35,267 bases of DNA, taken from contig NZ_WBZB01000018.1 in assembly GCF_009017255.1 (NCBI RefSeq), forward strand, positions 1 through 35,267, given 5' to 3'. Shown here in pieces: positions 24,958 to 33,522 of the stretch. Source of the DNA: Alkaliphilus serpentinus. GTDB lineage: Bacteria > Bacillota > Clostridia > Peptostreptococcales > Natronincolaceae. Each line of letters begins with the position of its first letter. The stretch's first letter is position 1. The translations under genes were made by a program, and so were the position numbers. A model generated the notes under the pieces. That model did no database searches, was not told the origin of the DNA, and was given only the letters and a program-made list of their open reading frames with translations.

Positions 24958-25200
24958 CTATTGAAAAGACTCTATTGATTTTGTTATTTCATTGAACTCA
25001 GGGAATCTTCCGGTGTCTTTTTTTGAGAAAATAAGATTTTCCTCTAATTTTACCTCAAAAACTCCACCCTCCGATGGATATAAAATTAAGGATTGTATCT
25101 TGTTTTTATAACTACTTAAAAGTTTTTCAGCCATTTCCATGGCCTTAGGTAGGTAGCCTCAACCAGTGCAATACTCAATGGATATTCTCATTTTTTCCAT
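24958..25200 (-). CDS. SelW-like (Rdx family) selenoprotein, in-frame UGA at 25159-25161 read as Sec, 80 aa
   Basis: Translated from the ATG at 25200, the protein begins MEKMRISIEYCTGUGYLPKA with Sec at residue 14 (minus-strand UGA, 25161-25159). It then runs to EKLLSSYKNKIQSLILYPSEGGVFEVKLEEN, a thioredoxin-like SelT/SelW/SelH (Rdx) fold. The motif CxxU plus GY matches the CGAUGY of vertebrate selenoprotein W, so homology is strong across the UGA. The ATG has AAAGGAG 12 nt upstream. A later in-frame ATG at 25140 lies after the UGA and lacks an RBS, so a cysteine-free short form is unlikely. A redox or glutathione-linked role is inferred from the family. Confidence 0.9.
25129..25161 (-). promoter_or_regulatory. 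Bacterial SECIS candidate of the SelW-like gene
   Basis: On the minus strand GGCCAT (25144-25139) and ATGGCT (25134-25129) form a 6-bp stem with a GGAA tetraloop. The loop GG starts exactly 20 nt after the UGA, the same distance as in the AhpD-like gene. Confidence 0.7.
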
Positions 25201-25511
25201 GTAATAAACTCCTTTCATTAATGTAAGGGCTCATAATATCGCTTCCTTCAAGGAAGCTACAACAATTCAACATTTAACATTCAACATTAGTTTCTCTTTG
25301 TATTAATCTACCCTTTATAGTACCTTTTTAACAGCGTAGATGTTTATTTTTATCGATTTTGGGAATCTTTATACTGTAGCTTATTGTTTATAGGCCTGTT
25401 CTTAAGTTTGATATGCAGCAATTAAGCTAAATAATTAAAAAGTATGTTATATATAGCAAATCTGTTATATAATATTAGTGGTTTATTTCTTAAATAAGGA
25501 GGATACATATT
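25201..25511. other. 311-bp intergenic region between selW-like and gap genes
   Basis: No gene is seen here. It holds a GCTTCCTT/AAGGAAGC hairpin (25241-25257), a triple 7-bp repeat (25267-25287) and a TATAAT (25468-25473) before gap. The -35 of gap is poor and no known riboswitch is recognised. Confidence 0.5.
25267..25287. repeat. Three tandem 7-bp repeats (TCAACAT/TTAACAT/TCAACAT)
   Basis: Three adjacent near-identical 7-mers lie in the leader of the divergent selW-like and gap genes. This could be a simple repeat or a weak regulatory site. Confidence 0.4.
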
Positions 25512-26525
25512 ATGAAGGTAAAATTAGGTATTAATGGGTTTGGAAGAATCGGAAAAGCAGTTCTTAAAGCATCCTTTGAGAGGGATTTAAATGTGGAGGT
25601 TGTAGCTATCAATAGTACAAGTGGACCAGAAAAGCATGCCCACATTTTTAAATATGACTCTTTATACGGAAAAATCAACGAAGAAGTTAGGGCAACAGAG
25701 GATGCCTTAATAATTGGTGATAAAAGCATTAAATTCACTGCCCATCGAGATCCAGCAGAAATTCCCTGGAAGGACATGGGGGTAGATATCGTTATAGAAT
25801 CTACAGGGCTATTCTTAACCACAGAATCAGCTTCAAAGCATCTTAAGGGTGGTGCAAAAAAGGTTATTCTCTCTGCACCAGCAAAGGGTGACGATGTTCC
25901 AACCTTCGTAATGGGAGTAAATGAAGGAGAATACAATAAAGACAACCATCACATCATCTCTAATGCTTCCTGCACAACCAACTGCTTGGCCCCTGTAGCT
26001 AAGGTTTTAGAAGAAAACTTTGGAATAGAAAGTGGTTTAATGACAACAGTACATGCTTATACAAATGATCAGAATATCTTAGATCTTCCCCATAAGGATT
26101 TAAGAAGAGCCAGAGCAGCAGCAGAATCCATTATCCCCACTTCAACTGGAGCTGCTAAGGCAGTAAGTAAGGTAATCCCTTCCCTTAAAGGCAAATTAAA
26201 TGGTATGGCAATGAGGGTACCAATCCCAGTTGTATCCATAGTAGATTTTGTAGCTCAACTTAAAAAGGAAACAACTATAGAAGAAGTAAATAGATTAATG
26301 AAGGAAGCATCTGAGGGATCTATGGAAGGAGTTCTAGGCTATAGTGAAGAGCCTCTTGTATCTGCAGATTATAAAAAAGACCCAAGGTCCTCAATCCTAG
26401 ATGCATTATCCACTATGATGGTAAATGATATAATGGTAAAGGTTGTTTCATGGTATGATAATGAATGGGGCTATTCCAATAGAATATTAGACTTAGCAGA
26501 TTATGTAGGGAAAAAAGGATTTTAG
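25512..26525 (+). CDS. gap: Glyceraldehyde-3-phosphate dehydrogenase, 337 aa
   Basis: This is a type I glycolytic GAPDH. The N-terminal KLGINGFGRIGKAVLKA Rossmann motif binds NAD. Catalytic Cys154 lies in SNASCTTNCLAP, and the conserved His in VHAYTNDQN. The SWYDNEWGYSNRI C-terminal signature is intact. AAGGAGG precedes the ATG. It stands alone and ends in a terminator, so it is not part of a gap-pgk operon here. Confidence 0.97.
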   Translation: MKVKLGINGFGRIGKAVLKASFERDLNVEVVAINSTSGPEKHAHIFKYDSLYGKINEEVRATEDALIIGDKSIKFTAHRDPAEIPWKDMGVDIVIESTGLFLTTESASKHLKGGAKKVILSAPAKGDDVPTFVMGVNEGEYNKDNHHIISNASCTTNCLAPVAKVLEENFGIESGLMTTVHAYTNDQNILDLPHKDLRRARAAAESIIPTSTGAAKAVSKVIPSLKGKLNGMAMRVPIPVVSIVDFVAQLKKETTIEEVNRLMKEASEGSMEGVLGYSEEPLVSADYKKDPRSSILDALSTMMVNDIMVKVVSWYDNEWGYSNRILDLADYVGKKGF

Positions 26526-26544
26526 GATATCATAATCAAAAAGG

Positions 26545-26574
26545 CTGCTGTACAATACCTACAGCAGTTTTTTA
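26545..26574 (+). terminator. Terminator after gap
   Basis: CTGCTGTA (26545-26552) pairs with TACAGCAG (26560-26567), followed by TTTTTT. Confidence 0.85.
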
Positions 26575-26708
26575 CTGCGAAGAAACTTGGATGGTAAATG
26601 GGAATCTGGATTTTTTGGATATCAACTACCATAAAAGGTAGAATAAATGGTATAATAATAAAGGAAAATGTTGTATCCCAACCAAAATCAAGGTAGCGGG
26701 GTGAAATT

Positions 26709-27512
26709 ATGAAAATTACAGATTGGAAGAAGTTTTTATTACCCTATGAAAATGCTGTGGAGGAGTTAAAGGTTAAATTTAAAAGCATTAGAAGCGAATT
26801 GTTAGCCCTCGGAGAATATTCCCCCATTGAATTTGTAACAGGTAGGATTAAGAAGGTCTCCAGCATACTAGAAAAGGCAAAAAAGCTTGAGGTAAATGAG
26901 GATGAAATTGATGAAAAAATCGAGGATATTGCTGGAATAAGAATTATGTGTCAGTTTGTTGAAGATATCTATACGGTTGTTGATTATATCAGAGAACGTG
27001 ATGGCAGGGATATGGATATTTTTTATGAGAAGGATTACATAAATAACTATAAGGAAAGTGGATATCGAAGCTATCATGTTGTAATAAAGTATCCTATTCA
27101 AACTGCTATGGGGCCAAAGGTTATCCTGGCTGAGATTCAAATTAGAACTCTTGCGATGAATTTTTGGGGCACAATCGAACACTCTCTAAAATATAAATAT
27201 AAGCATAATATTCCCCAGCATATTAATGAAAGACTAAAAAAAGCAGCAGATGCAGCTTTTCAATTGGACCAAGAGATGTCAGAGATCAGACATGAGATTA
27301 GGAATGCTCAAAAGATGTTTGAGGTAAAATCAAATGTTGTTTCTAGTCTCCTTAACAATATACAACTATTATATTCTGTAGGTAGAACCAATGAAGCCAA
27401 CGAGTTTCATCATCAGTTTAATGTCCTTTGGGAGAAGGGCGATGTAAATGCTTTAAAAAAGCTTAGCCAAGAAATAAGTAGATACAGCGATAAATATCAT
27501 GTTTTTGAGTAA
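26709..27512 (+). CDS. Small alarmone synthetase, GTP pyrophosphokinase family (RelQ/YjbM-like), 267 aa
   Basis: This is a single synthetase domain for (p)ppGpp, with no HD hydrolase or TGS domain. VTGRIKKVSSILEK, DIAGIRIMCQF, YKESGYRSYHVVIKYP and EIQIRTLAMNFWGTIEHSLKYK are the characteristic blocks of the RelQ/YjbM class. The C-terminal helical region may mediate tetramerisation. It lies 12 bp before the metallophosphoesterase gene, so it heads a three-gene operon. A TATAAT-like box lies at about 26650. Confidence 0.9.
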   Translation: MKITDWKKFLLPYENAVEELKVKFKSIRSELLALGEYSPIEFVTGRIKKVSSILEKAKKLEVNEDEIDEKIEDIAGIRIMCQFVEDIYTVVDYIRERDGRDMDIFYEKDYINNYKESGYRSYHVVIKYPIQTAMGPKVILAEIQIRTLAMNFWGTIEHSLKYKYKHNIPQHINERLKKAADAAFQLDQEMSEIRHEIRNAQKMFEVKSNVVSSLLNNIQLLYSVGRTNEANEFHHQFNVLWEKGDVNALKKLSQEISRYSDKYHVFE

Positions 27513-27524
27513 AAGGAGATTTAT

Positions 27525-28217
27525 ATGGCATTATATGCAATAGCTGATTTGCATTTAAGTGGTAGTAGTCAAAAGCCAATGGATATATTCGGTAGCCATT
27601 GGTTTCTTCATCATGAGAAAATAAAAGAAAATTGGTTGGCCCATGTCACTGATGAGGATACAGTTTTAATAGCCGGAGATATTTCCTGGAGTATGAAGCT
27701 TAATGAAGCTATTGTAGATTTAGATTGGATAAATAACCTACCCGGGAGAAAAATATTGATAAGGGGTAATCATGATTATTGGTGGAGCTCAATATCTAAG
27801 CTAAATAGTCTATATGAAGAAATGCACTTTCTCCAAAATAATTTCTATACCTATCAGGATTATGGTATATGTGGCAGTAGAGGATGGATATGCCCCAATG
27901 ATTACAAGTTTACAAAGGATGATGAAAAAATATATTTAAGGGAAATCAATCGTCTAAAATTCTCCCTTGAGGCAGCTAGAAAACACCACCATCAAAAGCT
28001 AATCGTAATGCTTCATTATCCACCAACCAATGACCTTCATGAGGCCTCCCTCTTTACTAGATTATTTGAAGAGTATGAGGTAGAAAAGGTTATCTATGGA
28101 CATTTACATGGCGAAGAATCCTATCACGGAGGTCTTAAAGGGATCGTTAATCATGTTGAATATCATTTAGTTTCTTGTGATTACTTGGATTTTAAACTTA
28201 AAAAATTATTAGAATAG
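27525..28217 (+). CDS. Calcineurin-like metallophosphoesterase, 230 aa
   Basis: The motifs are in order: IADLHL (D-x-H), GDISWSM (GDxx), RGNHDYWW (GNHD), MLHYPP and YGHLHG (GHxH). This is the complete metal-site set of the calcineurin family. The substrate is unknown. AAAGGAG lies before the ATG at 27525. The second gene of the alarmone synthetase operon, it precedes the methyltransferase by 6 bp. A link to alarmone metabolism is possible but unproven. Confidence 0.9.
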   Translation: MALYAIADLHLSGSSQKPMDIFGSHWFLHHEKIKENWLAHVTDEDTVLIAGDISWSMKLNEAIVDLDWINNLPGRKILIRGNHDYWWSSISKLNSLYEEMHFLQNNFYTYQDYGICGSRGWICPNDYKFTKDDEKIYLREINRLKFSLEAARKHHHQKLIVMLHYPPTNDLHEASLFTRLFEEYEVEKVIYGHLHGEESYHGGLKGIVNHVEYHLVSCDYLDFKLKKLLE

Positions 28218-28223
28218 AAAGGC

Positions 28224-29390
28224 ATGAAACCAATGAAAAAACAAAGCATTGCTAAGCTTCAACTATTCCTATCGGGATTAGAGGAGAGACTAAAGGATCA
28301 TTTTTTGATCTTTAAGGACATAGACTTTTCCTGTACATCAGGTTTAAAGCCCTTTAAGGGAACAATTACACCTGAAGAGGAAGCCTTAATTCTTCGTTTT
28401 AATGGGGTTAAAAAGACTATACCCATAAATAAGCTTGTGGAGGAAATCTCGCAAATAGTTGAAGAATATGATGAAATTCAGCTTAGGTATCATGAAAGGG
28501 GTACCTCCATTATCATCGAGGGAGATCATAAGAATGTTAGAATTAAATATGAGGATCAGCAAACAACTGATGTAAATACAGATCATCATGGAACAGCTCA
28601 AATTGGAAGTCGTGATTATTTTATAAAGGTGGGTCCAGCCAATAGACTCCTTAAAGAAATCGGAATCCTGAGCAAAGAAGGTAAAGTTAAGAACGATATG
28701 ATCAGAAAATATAATCAAATTGATCATTTTGTAGAGCTTATGGAGGGTGTTGTTCAGGAGCTTTCAGATTTGGATGAGATTGTGGTATTAGACTGTGGAT
28801 GTGGTAAATCCTACCTAAGCTTTGTACTTAATTACTATATTACCGAGGTTTTAAAGAGAAAATCCTATTTTATCGGATTGGATTATTCCAAGGATGTAAT
28901 TGAAGCATCTAAAAGGATGGCACATAATTTAGGTTATAAAAATATGGAGTTTCAGCAGGAGGATATAAAAAACTATATCCCCAATAAAGATATCCATTTA
29001 GTAATCAGTCTTCATGCCTGTGATACTGCAACAGACATGGCCTTAGCCCTGGGGATTAGAAGCAATGCTAAAGCAATGATTTCTGTTCCCTGCTGTCAAA
29101 AAGAAATATTAAATCAATATAGCCTTCCGCCCCTTCAATCAATAACAAAGCACGGGATTTTAAAGGCAAGGCTGGCGGACATTCTAACGGATGGTTTAAG
29201 GGCTCAAATACTAGAGGCAAAGGGCTATAGGGTATCATTGGTAGAATATATATCTCCCCTGGAGACTCCTAAAAACCTACTTTTAAGGGCTGTAAAAATA
29301 AATAATGGTAATAAAGGGGCAATGGAGGAATATCAACAGCTGAAAAAGCTTTTAAATGTAAATCCAACCCTTGAAAAGCTAATATACTAA
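28224..29390 (+). CDS. SAM-dependent methyltransferase (Methyltransf_32-like), 388 aa
   Basis: An N-terminal ~190-residue domain of unknown role is followed by the SAM fold. Motif I is VLDCGCGKSYLSF (from about residue 188), followed by YFIGLDYSKDVIEAS, HACDTATDMALALGIR and SVPCCQKEI. The HACDTATD and PCCQKE combination is typical of PF13679. Its substrate is not known. The start at 28224 has a weak RBS; an ATG 9 bp further in is an alternative. It is the last gene of the alarmone synthetase unit. Confidence 0.85.
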   Translation: MKPMKKQSIAKLQLFLSGLEERLKDHFLIFKDIDFSCTSGLKPFKGTITPEEEALILRFNGVKKTIPINKLVEEISQIVEEYDEIQLRYHERGTSIIIEGDHKNVRIKYEDQQTTDVNTDHHGTAQIGSRDYFIKVGPANRLLKEIGILSKEGKVKNDMIRKYNQIDHFVELMEGVVQELSDLDEIVVLDCGCGKSYLSFVLNYYITEVLKRKSYFIGLDYSKDVIEASKRMAHNLGYKNMEFQQEDIKNYIPNKDIHLVISLHACDTATDMALALGIRSNAKAMISVPCCQKEILNQYSLPPLQSITKHGILKARLADILTDGLRAQILEAKGYRVSLVEYISPLETPKNLLLRAVKINNGNKGAMEEYQQLKKLLNVNPTLEKLIY

Positions 29391-29395
29391 ATAAG

Positions 29396-29424
29396 AAAGG
29401 ATTGCTGAAGTTTAGCAATCCTTT
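29396..29424 (+). terminator. Terminator after the methyltransferase gene
   Basis: AAAGGATTGCT (29396-29406) pairs with AGCAATCCTTT (29414-29424). The T-tail is moderate. Confidence 0.7.
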
Positions 29425-29495
29425 GCTATTTAAGATTTTATCTATTAGCTAGATTATCAATCTATATATTTTCTATTTTAAGGCTTTTTCTATAT

Positions 29496-30614
29496 TTATA
29501 GCTCAATCTGACTCCCTTGATGAATTCTTCTTATAAAGAGGATGCTGGCACTAATAATGATAATGCTACTGACAATCAATGGTGAATAAACCTCATTATA
29601 ATTATATTCTGCCACCTTATAGCCTGCTAGTAAGCTCATAAAAAATAGAGCTAAAAGCAATCCTAAATAAAGACTAATCCCTTTATAGCCAGTATTGGAA
29701 ATGCAGTAAAAGCTGGTGGATAATATGATGCTGAAGGCTACAGCTGAGAATATTACTGGGATGATAATAAAGGATGTTTCTTTAAGGATTGTGATGAGGC
29801 TTAGATTTAAGGCCAATAATAGCATTCCTATACATAGTGACTTGGCATCACCAATATACTTAGATATATATGCTATTTCAGAAGAAAAGGATATTAGCAT
29901 AGTAAACAAAAATAAGTAAAAGGGCAACCCTGTTAGAGATTGTTGAGAAATAGATAAGTTGTTAAAGGTATAAAGGAAAACCCCTAAGGTAAGGCTTGCA
30001 ATTATACTACCAAGAAAGCCATTCAGAATATTGGATATATTAGATGTTTGAGCAATACTAGTCTTAATTTTGCTTGTTTCCATATGGTTATTGATATATC
30101 TACTTAATATAGCTACCAGAGTTCCGGTAAATACAGTTACAAAGATGCTTATGAATATAAGCCACTGAGAGTTCCCTTCAATGATAGACTCTCTAACAGG
30201 TATAAGAAATATCGAGGCCACTATAAGGGCTTTATATAATAGCCCTATAAAATCTTGAAAGGATGAAAATAAGCAGTAAAGGCTAGAGGTAAAGGCCAAA
30301 GAAAGGGCTACACCATGAAGAACCCTTAAGGTGATTAACTGATTTAACTCTACTGCATAAGTATATCCTCCAAGGGAAAGGAAAGCGCAAAGGAAACCAC
30401 CTACCATTAGCCAAAGGGGTTTCAGCTTTAATAATAGTAAACCTGCTAAGAAACTGCCAACTCCCAAGGCTAGGATAAAGATTAAAGAAAAATCCCCAGT
30501 GAATAGGCTATCGCGAAATGCGCCAACTGAAATAGGCCAGTTAAGAAGAAAAATCATGTTTACATAAGCTGTTAAAATAGCTAGAATCAATAAGGATTTA
30601 TTTAATAGCTTCAT
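29496..30614 (-). CDS. MFS-like 12-TM membrane protein, 372 aa
   Basis: About 12 hydrophobic helices with a central charged loop (SRYINNHMETSKIKTS). RVLHGVALSLAFTSSLYCLFSSF is like helix 4 of MFS carriers, but the usual D-x2-G-R-R/K motif A is not obvious. I use the ATG at 30614, which has GGAGG 8 nt upstream, rather than a longer frame start at 30692. Function unknown. It lies just downstream of fba, from which a terminator (30681-30706) separates it. Confidence 0.7.
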   Translation of the reverse strand: MKLLNKSLLILAILTAYVNMIFLLNWPISVGAFRDSLFTGDFSLIFILALGVGSFLAGLLLLKLKPLWLMVGGFLCAFLSLGGYTYAVELNQLITLRVLHGVALSLAFTSSLYCLFSSFQDFIGLLYKALIVASIFLIPVRESIIEGNSQWLIFISIFVTVFTGTLVAILSRYINNHMETSKIKTSIAQTSNISNILNGFLGSIIASLTLGVFLYTFNNLSISQQSLTGLPFYLFLFTMLISFSSEIAYISKYIGDAKSLCIGMLLLALNLSLITILKETSFIIIPVIFSAVAFSIILSTSFYCISNTGYKGISLYLGLLLALFFMSLLAGYKVAEYNYNEVYSPLIVSSIIIISASILFIRRIHQGSQIEL

Positions 30615-30680
30615 AAAAATACCTCCAATTGGATAATATGTTAGTATTATCTCCATAGTTTCACAAAAAATTCCATAAGA

Positions 30681-30706
30681 AAAAGTACTCAAGGATGAGT
30701 ACTTTT
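30681..30706 (-). terminator. Terminator of the aldolase gene
   Basis: AAAAGTACTC and GAGTACTTTT form a 10-bp stem with a 6-nt loop. On the minus strand it is followed by TTCTTA. Confidence 0.8.
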
Positions 30707-30740
30707 CTTATTACTTATAAGATTATTATGTACTTGTGAT

Positions 30741-31670
30741 TTAAATTGTATTACTGCTACCTAATACATTAGCGATCTTATGTCTTACCATAGACTTTAT
30801 AGCTTCTCTACCGGCTCCTAAATACTTTCTAGGATCGAAGTTCTTCGGATCCTCTGTCAAGGATTTTCTAATGGCAGCTGTCATAGCTAAACGAAGGTCG
30901 GTATCAATATTGATTTTACATACACCAAAGCTGGCAGCCCTTCTTAGCATTTCTTCAGGAACTCCTTTAGCACCAGGGATGTTTCCACCATAAGTATTGC
31001 ATAATTCAACAAATTCCGGTAGTACTGTTGATGCTCCATGAAGTACCAAGGGGAATCCATCTAATAGCTGTGTGATCTTTTCCAATCTTTCATAGTCTAG
31101 GTTGGGCTCTCCTTTAAACTTATAGGCCCCATGACTGGTGCCAATGGCTATAGCTAAGGAATCTACCCCTGTTCTTTTAACAAATTCAACGGCTTGATTT
31201 GGGTCGGTAAAGGTTGCATCCTTTTCGCTCACATTAACAGCATCTTCGATACCAGCAAGCCTACCAAGCTCAGCCTCCACTACTACTCCTCTAGCATGGG
31301 CGTACTCCACAACCCTCTTGGTAATTTCAATATTTTCTTCAAAGGGGTGATGGGATGCATCGATCATAACTGAAGTAAAACCATCATCAATACACTGCTT
31401 ACAGATTTCGAAATCTTCACCATGGTCCAGATGCAATACTATGGGAAGGTCAGTATCCATTATTGCAGCCTCAACAAGTTTCTTTAAATAGGCAGGCTTA
31501 GCATATTTTCTAGCTCCCGCTGAAACCTGTAGTATTAAAGGGGATTTTTCCTCCTTAGCCGCATCAACAATCCCTTGAATGATCTCCATATTGTTCACAT
31601 TAAATGCTCCAATGGCATATTTACCATCATAGGCCTTATTAAAGATCTCTTTACTAGTTACCAAAGGCAT
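30741..31670 (-). CDS. fba: Class II fructose-1,6-bisphosphate aldolase, 309 aa
   Basis: This is a zinc-dependent aldolase. Asp82 and His83 in LHLDHGED are the catalytic and metal residues. The metal ligands His180 (GTSHGAYK) and His211 (VLHGAS) are present. Other blocks are VEAELGRLAGIED and GVCKINIDTDLR. Its length matches the clostridial FbaA/GatY type. The start at 31670 follows AGGAGG on the minus strand. It stands alone. Confidence 0.95.
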   Translation of the reverse strand: MPLVTSKEIFNKAYDGKYAIGAFNVNNMEIIQGIVDAAKEEKSPLILQVSAGARKYAKPAYLKKLVEAAIMDTDLPIVLHLDHGEDFEICKQCIDDGFTSVMIDASHHPFEENIEITKRVVEYAHARGVVVEAELGRLAGIEDAVNVSEKDATFTDPNQAVEFVKRTGVDSLAIAIGTSHGAYKFKGEPNLDYERLEKITQLLDGFPLVLHGASTVLPEFVELCNTYGGNIPGAKGVPEEMLRRAASFGVCKINIDTDLRLAMTAAIRKSLTEDPKNFDPRKYLGAGREAIKSMVRHKIANVLGSSNTI

Positions 31671-31705
31671 ATTACTACCTCCTATACTTTTATTCTATCC
31701 TATAA

Positions 31706-31735
31706 ATTTTACCACACATGGGTAAAATGCGTCAA
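31706..31735 (-). promoter_or_regulatory. Promoter of fba with an inverted repeat in the spacer
   Basis: On the minus strand TTGACG (31730-31735) and TAAAAT (31706-31711) are spaced 18 bp. TTTTACC (31707-31713) and GGTAAAA (31721-31727) form an inverted repeat between the two boxes, a possible operator. Confidence 0.55.
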
Positions 31736-31955
31736 CGTAGACATATTTTGGCCCGCTTATATATTTTATTTTTCTTTTTTGACTATTATTTATCATTTGC
31801 TAATATGTTATAATATAACCTATTACTAGAAAACTTTTTCATTTATAAATGAATTTTCAAAATAGTTGTCTTAATTATCAATTCTTACTAGGAATTTTAT
31901 CAAAAATAAAGTAAAATAATATAAAGAAGGAAGTGTAATAAAGTGGGGTGATAAA

Positions 31956-32474
31956 ATGAGTAAAGTTAAGGCCCAAATACCAAATATGTTTACATTTCTG
32001 AATCTAACCTTAGGAATATTAGCAATTATAAGTATTTTAGGAGAAGCCTATAGGCTTTCTGCACTATTAATTTTGGTGGCTGCCTTTATGGATAGGTTTG
32101 ATGGTAAGCTAGCAAGGAAGTTTGATGCTGAAAGTGATTTTGGTAAAGAGCTAGATTCGCTATGTGATTTAATTTCCTTTGGAGTAGCACCTGCAATACT
32201 AATATGGAGCTTTCATTTGGCTTCAGTGGGAGTTATTGGACTTGTAATTATTGTTTTATTTGCAATATCAGGAGCGTATCGTTTGGCTAAGTTCAATATT
32301 ATAGAGTTCGAAGGGGTATATTTGGGAATACCCATTACCCTATGCGGTGGGATTGTTGCTTTAATATCCTTATATGCAAGCCAATACCCCACCAGTGTAT
32401 ACTTTACGGGCATAACGATGCTTTTTCTATCCTACGCCATGATCAGTAAAAGAATTAAGCTAAAGAAAAGATAA
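31956..32474 (+). CDS. pssA: CDP-diacylglycerol-serine O-phosphatidyltransferase, 172 aa
   Basis: This is an integral membrane CDP-alcohol phosphatidyltransferase. The signature D-G-x2-A-R-x8-G-x3-D-x3-D is intact: Asp49, Gly50, Ala53, Arg54, Gly63, Asp67 and Asp71. About five transmembrane helices are seen. The IPNMFTFLNLTLGILAI start is typical of PssA. It makes phosphatidylserine, the precursor of phosphatidylethanolamine; the decarboxylase is not in this window. GGGGTGAT precedes the ATG. Confidence 0.92.
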   Translation: MSKVKAQIPNMFTFLNLTLGILAIISILGEAYRLSALLILVAAFMDRFDGKLARKFDAESDFGKELDSLCDLISFGVAPAILIWSFHLASVGVIGLVIIVLFAISGAYRLAKFNIIEFEGVYLGIPITLCGGIVALISLYASQYPTSVYFTGITMLFLSYAMISKRIKLKKR

Positions 32475-32615
32475 CAAGGCTCCCCTAAAAAGGAGTTTTT
32501 TCTTTTATTTTAACAAATTTCCTATTGTGTATGATTTGATGTTTTGGAGTAAAAGATATATAATCAAGGAAATTAAGGTGCTTAATAAGACAAAATATAG
32601 AATAGGGTGTTACAA

Positions 32616-33167
32616 GTGAAATACAGCTTTAGGGATAACATATTTGACCGGTTCTTTAAAGAGAGGGAAGGCTTAATACAGCAGTTTAAAAAGGGTGACA
32701 TATCAAAAAAAGAGTATATTGAAGAGGGCTATTACTCATTACAACGCATGAATATTAAGCCCTTTAAACGTATTGACAGCTTTGAAAAGGCCATTTATAA
32801 TTATCAATACTATAATACCATGGCAAAGTTCTATTATTTAAGGGTCCAAGAGATTAAGAAATACGGCAAGCACCCAGAAGAAATAAAGGATATGCTAAAG
32901 CGGGTGGATGATTTTTATTATAAAAAGGATCAAGCCACATTAAAGGCTGTGGAAATGAAGGAATATTATGATGTTGAAGTCTACTATATTCAAGTTACCT
33001 CTCAATACTTGAAAAGAAAGCTCTACGAGATTGTTTTTAAAGATCACCCTGAGGTAATCCTTCATTCAACCAGCCAATGGCTATTAAATAAATTCAAAGA
33101 AGAAGGCATTTTTAGTGAAGGGGTCAGAAGGTCGCTAATAGCAAACTATGTAAATGAAAAATACTAA
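32616..33167 (+). CDS. Conserved clostridial protein of unknown function, 183 aa
   Basis: This soluble, lysine- and tyrosine-rich, mostly helical protein contains MKYSFRDNIFDRFFKEREGLIQQFKKGDISKKEYIEEGYY. No catalytic motif is seen. It may belong to a DUF6648-type family, but I am not certain. The start is uncertain: GTG at 32616 (AGGGTG 6 nt upstream) or GTG at 32607. It precedes the DUF1904 gene by 15 bp, so it shares that operon. Confidence 0.65.
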   Translation: MKYSFRDNIFDRFFKEREGLIQQFKKGDISKKEYIEEGYYSLQRMNIKPFKRIDSFEKAIYNYQYYNTMAKFYYLRVQEIKKYGKHPEEIKDMLKRVDDFYYKKDQATLKAVEMKEYYDVEVYYIQVTSQYLKRKLYEIVFKDHPEVILHSTSQWLLNKFKEEGIFSEGVRRSLIANYVNEKY

Positions 33168-33182
33168 GTTGGAGGGAATCAT

Positions 33183-33509
33183 ATGCCACAAATTAAGGTT
33201 AGGGGAATATCCCCGGAAAAGCTTTGTAAGATCGATCAGAATCTGATAGATGAACTAGTTGAAATTGTCCAATGTCCAAGAGATTATTTTCAATTAGAGT
33301 ACATACAATCCCTTGCCATTAGAGACGGAAATATTGAAGAGGCATATCCCTTTGTGGAGGTTGCATGGTTTGATAGGGGTTTAGAGGTGCAGGATCAAGT
33401 AGCTAAGACCATCACAAAATATATGAGACATTTGAGTGAGGAGTCGGTGGAAGTAGCCTTTATCCTCTTCGATAAAAGAAGCTATTACGAAGATGGAGAG
33501 CGTTTCTAG
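33183..33509 (+). CDS. DUF1904-family protein, 108 aa
   Basis: The MPQIKVRGI start places a proline right after the initiator Met, as in tautomerase-superfamily proteins that use Pro1. The pattern PFVEVAWFDRGLEVQDQVAKTITKYM and VEVAFILFDKRSYYEDGE matches DUF1904 (PF08921). A tautomerase-like fold is inferred; activity is untested. AGGAGG-like TGGAGG lies before the ATG. It overlaps neither neighbour but ends 13 bp before the next start. Confidence 0.85.
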   Translation: MPQIKVRGISPEKLCKIDQNLIDELVEIVQCPRDYFQLEYIQSLAIRDGNIEEAYPFVEVAWFDRGLEVQDQVAKTITKYMRHLSEESVEVAFILFDKRSYYEDGERF

Positions 33510-33522
33510 GAGGCTGATACCT

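Noticed and set aside
25138-25140. Start of the SelW-like protein at the ATG after the UGA
   Set aside because: It lacks an RBS and would remove the CxxU motif. The ATG at 25200 has AAAGGAG and restores the family N-terminus.
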